Origin: [Flavobacterium] thermophilum
GTDB lineage: Bacteria > Bacillota > Bacilli > Bacillales > Anoxybacillaceae
Direction: 5' to 3'
Assembly: GCA_900450595.1 (NCBI GenBank)
Contig: UGGS01000001.1
Coordinates: 2,356,001-2,420,000 of the forward strand
Length of the DNA stretch: 64,000 nucleotides
Shown here: piece after piece, positions 62,563 to 64,000 of the stretch
How positions within the stretch are numbered: position 1 is the first letter of the stretch
How the letters are laid out: every line of letters begins with the position of its first letter
Notes under the pieces: model-generated
Told to the model about the DNA's origin: nothing
Seen by the model: the letters and a program-made list of their open reading frames with translations, nothing else
The model's database searches: none
Program-made: the position numbers and the translations under genes

Positions 62563-63051
62563 TTATTGGCGCTGTTGGACAAAACGGATGAATGCTTGAT
62601 CAATATCCACCACCACAAACTCCACATCCTCGACCGGACCCAACACCTCGACAAACAACTGCGCCACGTTTTCTTTGTCAAGCCTTCCGACGCCTGTCCC
62701 TAGCGCTGGCAACGCCACCTTCTTGATCCCGTTCTCCCGACAGTGCGCGACGAGCCGCTCGAGACACGCCCGAACGATGTCATACGACGTCGCCCCTGCA
62801 GGCTGCTTCATCGTCACTAAGTGAAGGACCCCGCGAAACGGCAGCGAGCCTGCTCCTGTCACGTACAAATCGCCGGGCTTAGGGTCTTGCGCTTGACAGA
62901 CGCGGATCGCTTCCTCCTCGATCACACGTCCCCCCGCCCGACGGATCGCCGCTGCCACGCCGCCGCCCATCGGCCCGATGCCGTTGGCGGCATTGCAAAT
63001 GTACTCGACTCCTTCCACTTTGGTCAGATCGCCGACCATGGCGCGAATCAT
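62563..63051 (-). CDS. Macro-domain ADP-ribose-binding protein
   Basis: A 162-aa single macro domain. The ligand-binding motifs are present: AMVGDLTKVEGVEYICNAAN at the N-terminus, GIGPMGGGVAAAIRRAGG (the adenosine/diphosphate loop), and VALPALGTGVGRL. Such proteins bind ADP-ribose and often remove it from proteins or nucleic acids. It lies 22 bases downstream of the ATPase gene on the same strand, so the two are probably co-transcribed. Confidence 0.9.
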   Translation of the reverse strand: MIRAMVGDLTKVEGVEYICNAANGIGPMGGGVAAAIRRAGGRVIEEEAIRVCQAQDPKPGDLYVTGAGSLPFRGVLHLVTMKQPAGATSYDIVRACLERLVAHCRENGIKKVALPALGTGVGRLDKENVAQLFVEVLGPVEDVEFVVVDIDQAFIRFVQQRQ

Positions 63052-63073
63052 CCGAACCCCTCCTTAGCGATGT

Positions 63074-64000
63074 TTATTCCCCCTCTTCCTCCGCCTCCAT
63101 AAGCTCATCCAGAACACGGTTGATGGCAGACGATGCTTCATCGATCGCTTCGGCCTGGATTAACCGTAATTCATCATCGATAATGCTTCGGTAGCGGAAT
63201 CTCCCTCCCTCGCTCTCTAGCATGTAGGCCTTTAACCGCTCCGGAGAAAGGCGCAGCTTTCGGTCCACAATCGGCTCGGCGCGTCGATCTAGCTTTTCTC
63301 CAATCTTAGCCGCGTACAAATAAATATTGAAAGCGGATAAAATATATGGGCTATGAGTCGTAATCACTAGCGTATTATCCGTCGCATTTAGCAATAATGC
63401 AAACAAGGCGACCATTTCTTTTTGCGCGCTCGGGTACAAGTGAGCCTCAGGCTCCTCAATCACCATAAACACTCGTCGCCGTTCCAAAATAACCGTGAAT
63501 ATAAGCAACAAAATCCACACTACTTCTTGTTGCCCTGAGGATGAAAATTTTAGCTTTGTATACTCTCTTTCATTAAAAAAGATTTTTTCTCCCTGGTCAG
63601 AGAACATGTACTTTCCTTTCATCACCCGCTCAATAATATCAATGGCAAACCGAATCGCCTCAAAGTCAATTTTCTCTGTCGAAAATTTTTTCCGATCCTC
63701 GACAATTTCCTCAAACGATTGCGAAAACGCCTTCTTTAGCAAGTTAATTCGTTCGATAAACTGTTCTGTCAAGACATCGAGTTGCCGTGGGTTAATATCT
63801 TGCAGCTGATCGGACAACGTCGCGACTAAACTTCTGCCTGCCGGAATGAAGATCGATGTTTTCGAATCGCCAAATACTTCATCAATAGACGTTTTAATTG
63901 TTTCTACAACACTTTATTGCCGCGCTTTCCAAGATGAGACATTCCAAAAATCAGTCAACAGCCGCTCTTGATATTGCGTCTCTTTTTTCAACTGAATAAC
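63074..64000 (-). pseudogene. AAA/ABC-type ATPase, C-terminal part, with in-frame stop
   Basis: The gene enters from the right edge. Its C-terminal ATPase half is clear: ABC signature KFSSSGQQEVVWILL, Walker B VFMVIEEPEAHLYPSA, then LVITTHSPYILSAFN, as in OLD/SMC-like ATPases (AAA_15/DUF3696 type). One frame runs through the visible part, but a TAA at 63916-63914 interrupts it between QERLLTDFWNVSSWKARQ and SVVETIKTSIDEVFGDS, both of which look coding. A single change from CAA would explain it. Restart at TTG 63817 would yield 247 aa without Walker A. Probably inactivated. Confidence 0.7.

Overview
This 64-kb window looks like chromosomal DNA from a thermophilic Bacillaceae, most likely Geobacillus (G. 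stearothermophilus / kaustophilus group). Signs are the GC-rich codon use, AGGAGG-type ribosome sites, ATG/GTG/TTG starts, a Bacillus-type gene set (thrD, rbsRKDACB, arsR-acr3-arsC, licH, ywqB-ywqA) and a close match to the amaA-amaB gene pair known from G. stearothermophilus. No rRNA, tRNA, CRISPR array or phage structural gene was seen.

Layout. 0-9 kb: a sortase-type surface protein (cut by the window edge), a decayed IS200/IS605 end, aspartokinase, DUF1284, an aldehyde dehydrogenase with its DUF779 partner, and an MFS exporter with a TetR repressor, a 46-aa coupled ORF and three operator-like boxes. 9-14 kb: sugar genes in decay. These are a fructokinase, a chimera of a sugar-binding protein and a permease, an Rpn-family nuclease gene, and licH beside fragments of an RpiR regulator and a GH1 phospho-beta-glucosidase. 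14-19 kb: an E2-E1alpha-E1beta 2-oxo acid dehydrogenase operon with an FAD-linked D-lactate/glycolate-type oxidase. 19-24 kb: VOC protein, Gfo/Idh/MocA oxidoreductase, DUF4275 and the arsenic operon. 24-36 kb: the complete ribose operon bounded by insertion sequences. One IS forms the last codons of rbsB. Another, with an 11-bp target duplication, splits what looks like a type I toxin-antitoxin locus. 36-48 kb: an amino-acid-derivative salvage operon (amaB-amaA-DUF3311-symporter), a regulator that seems to start at AUU, UDP-glucose dehydrogenase, a branched-chain amino acid carrier and an SH3b-amidase.

47.5-61 kb is the least explained part. It holds three SEC-C zinc-motif proteins (two of them paralogues), a broken fourth copy and a pRiA4-ORF3-type protein. 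They lie next to, and partly divergent from, an operon of a SWIM zinc-finger protein, a SNF2-family helicase and a 38-aa charged protein. An intact TnpB element and two TnpB-element ends lie among them, and imperfect tandem repeats follow the helicase operon. 61-64 kb: a DUF1861 glycosidase-like protein, a macro-domain protein and an AAA/SMC-type ATPase gene carrying an in-frame stop.

Three unrelated transposase genes in the window share one design: a long hairpin just upstream pairs with the ribosome-binding site, a known way to silence transposase translation on read-through mRNA.
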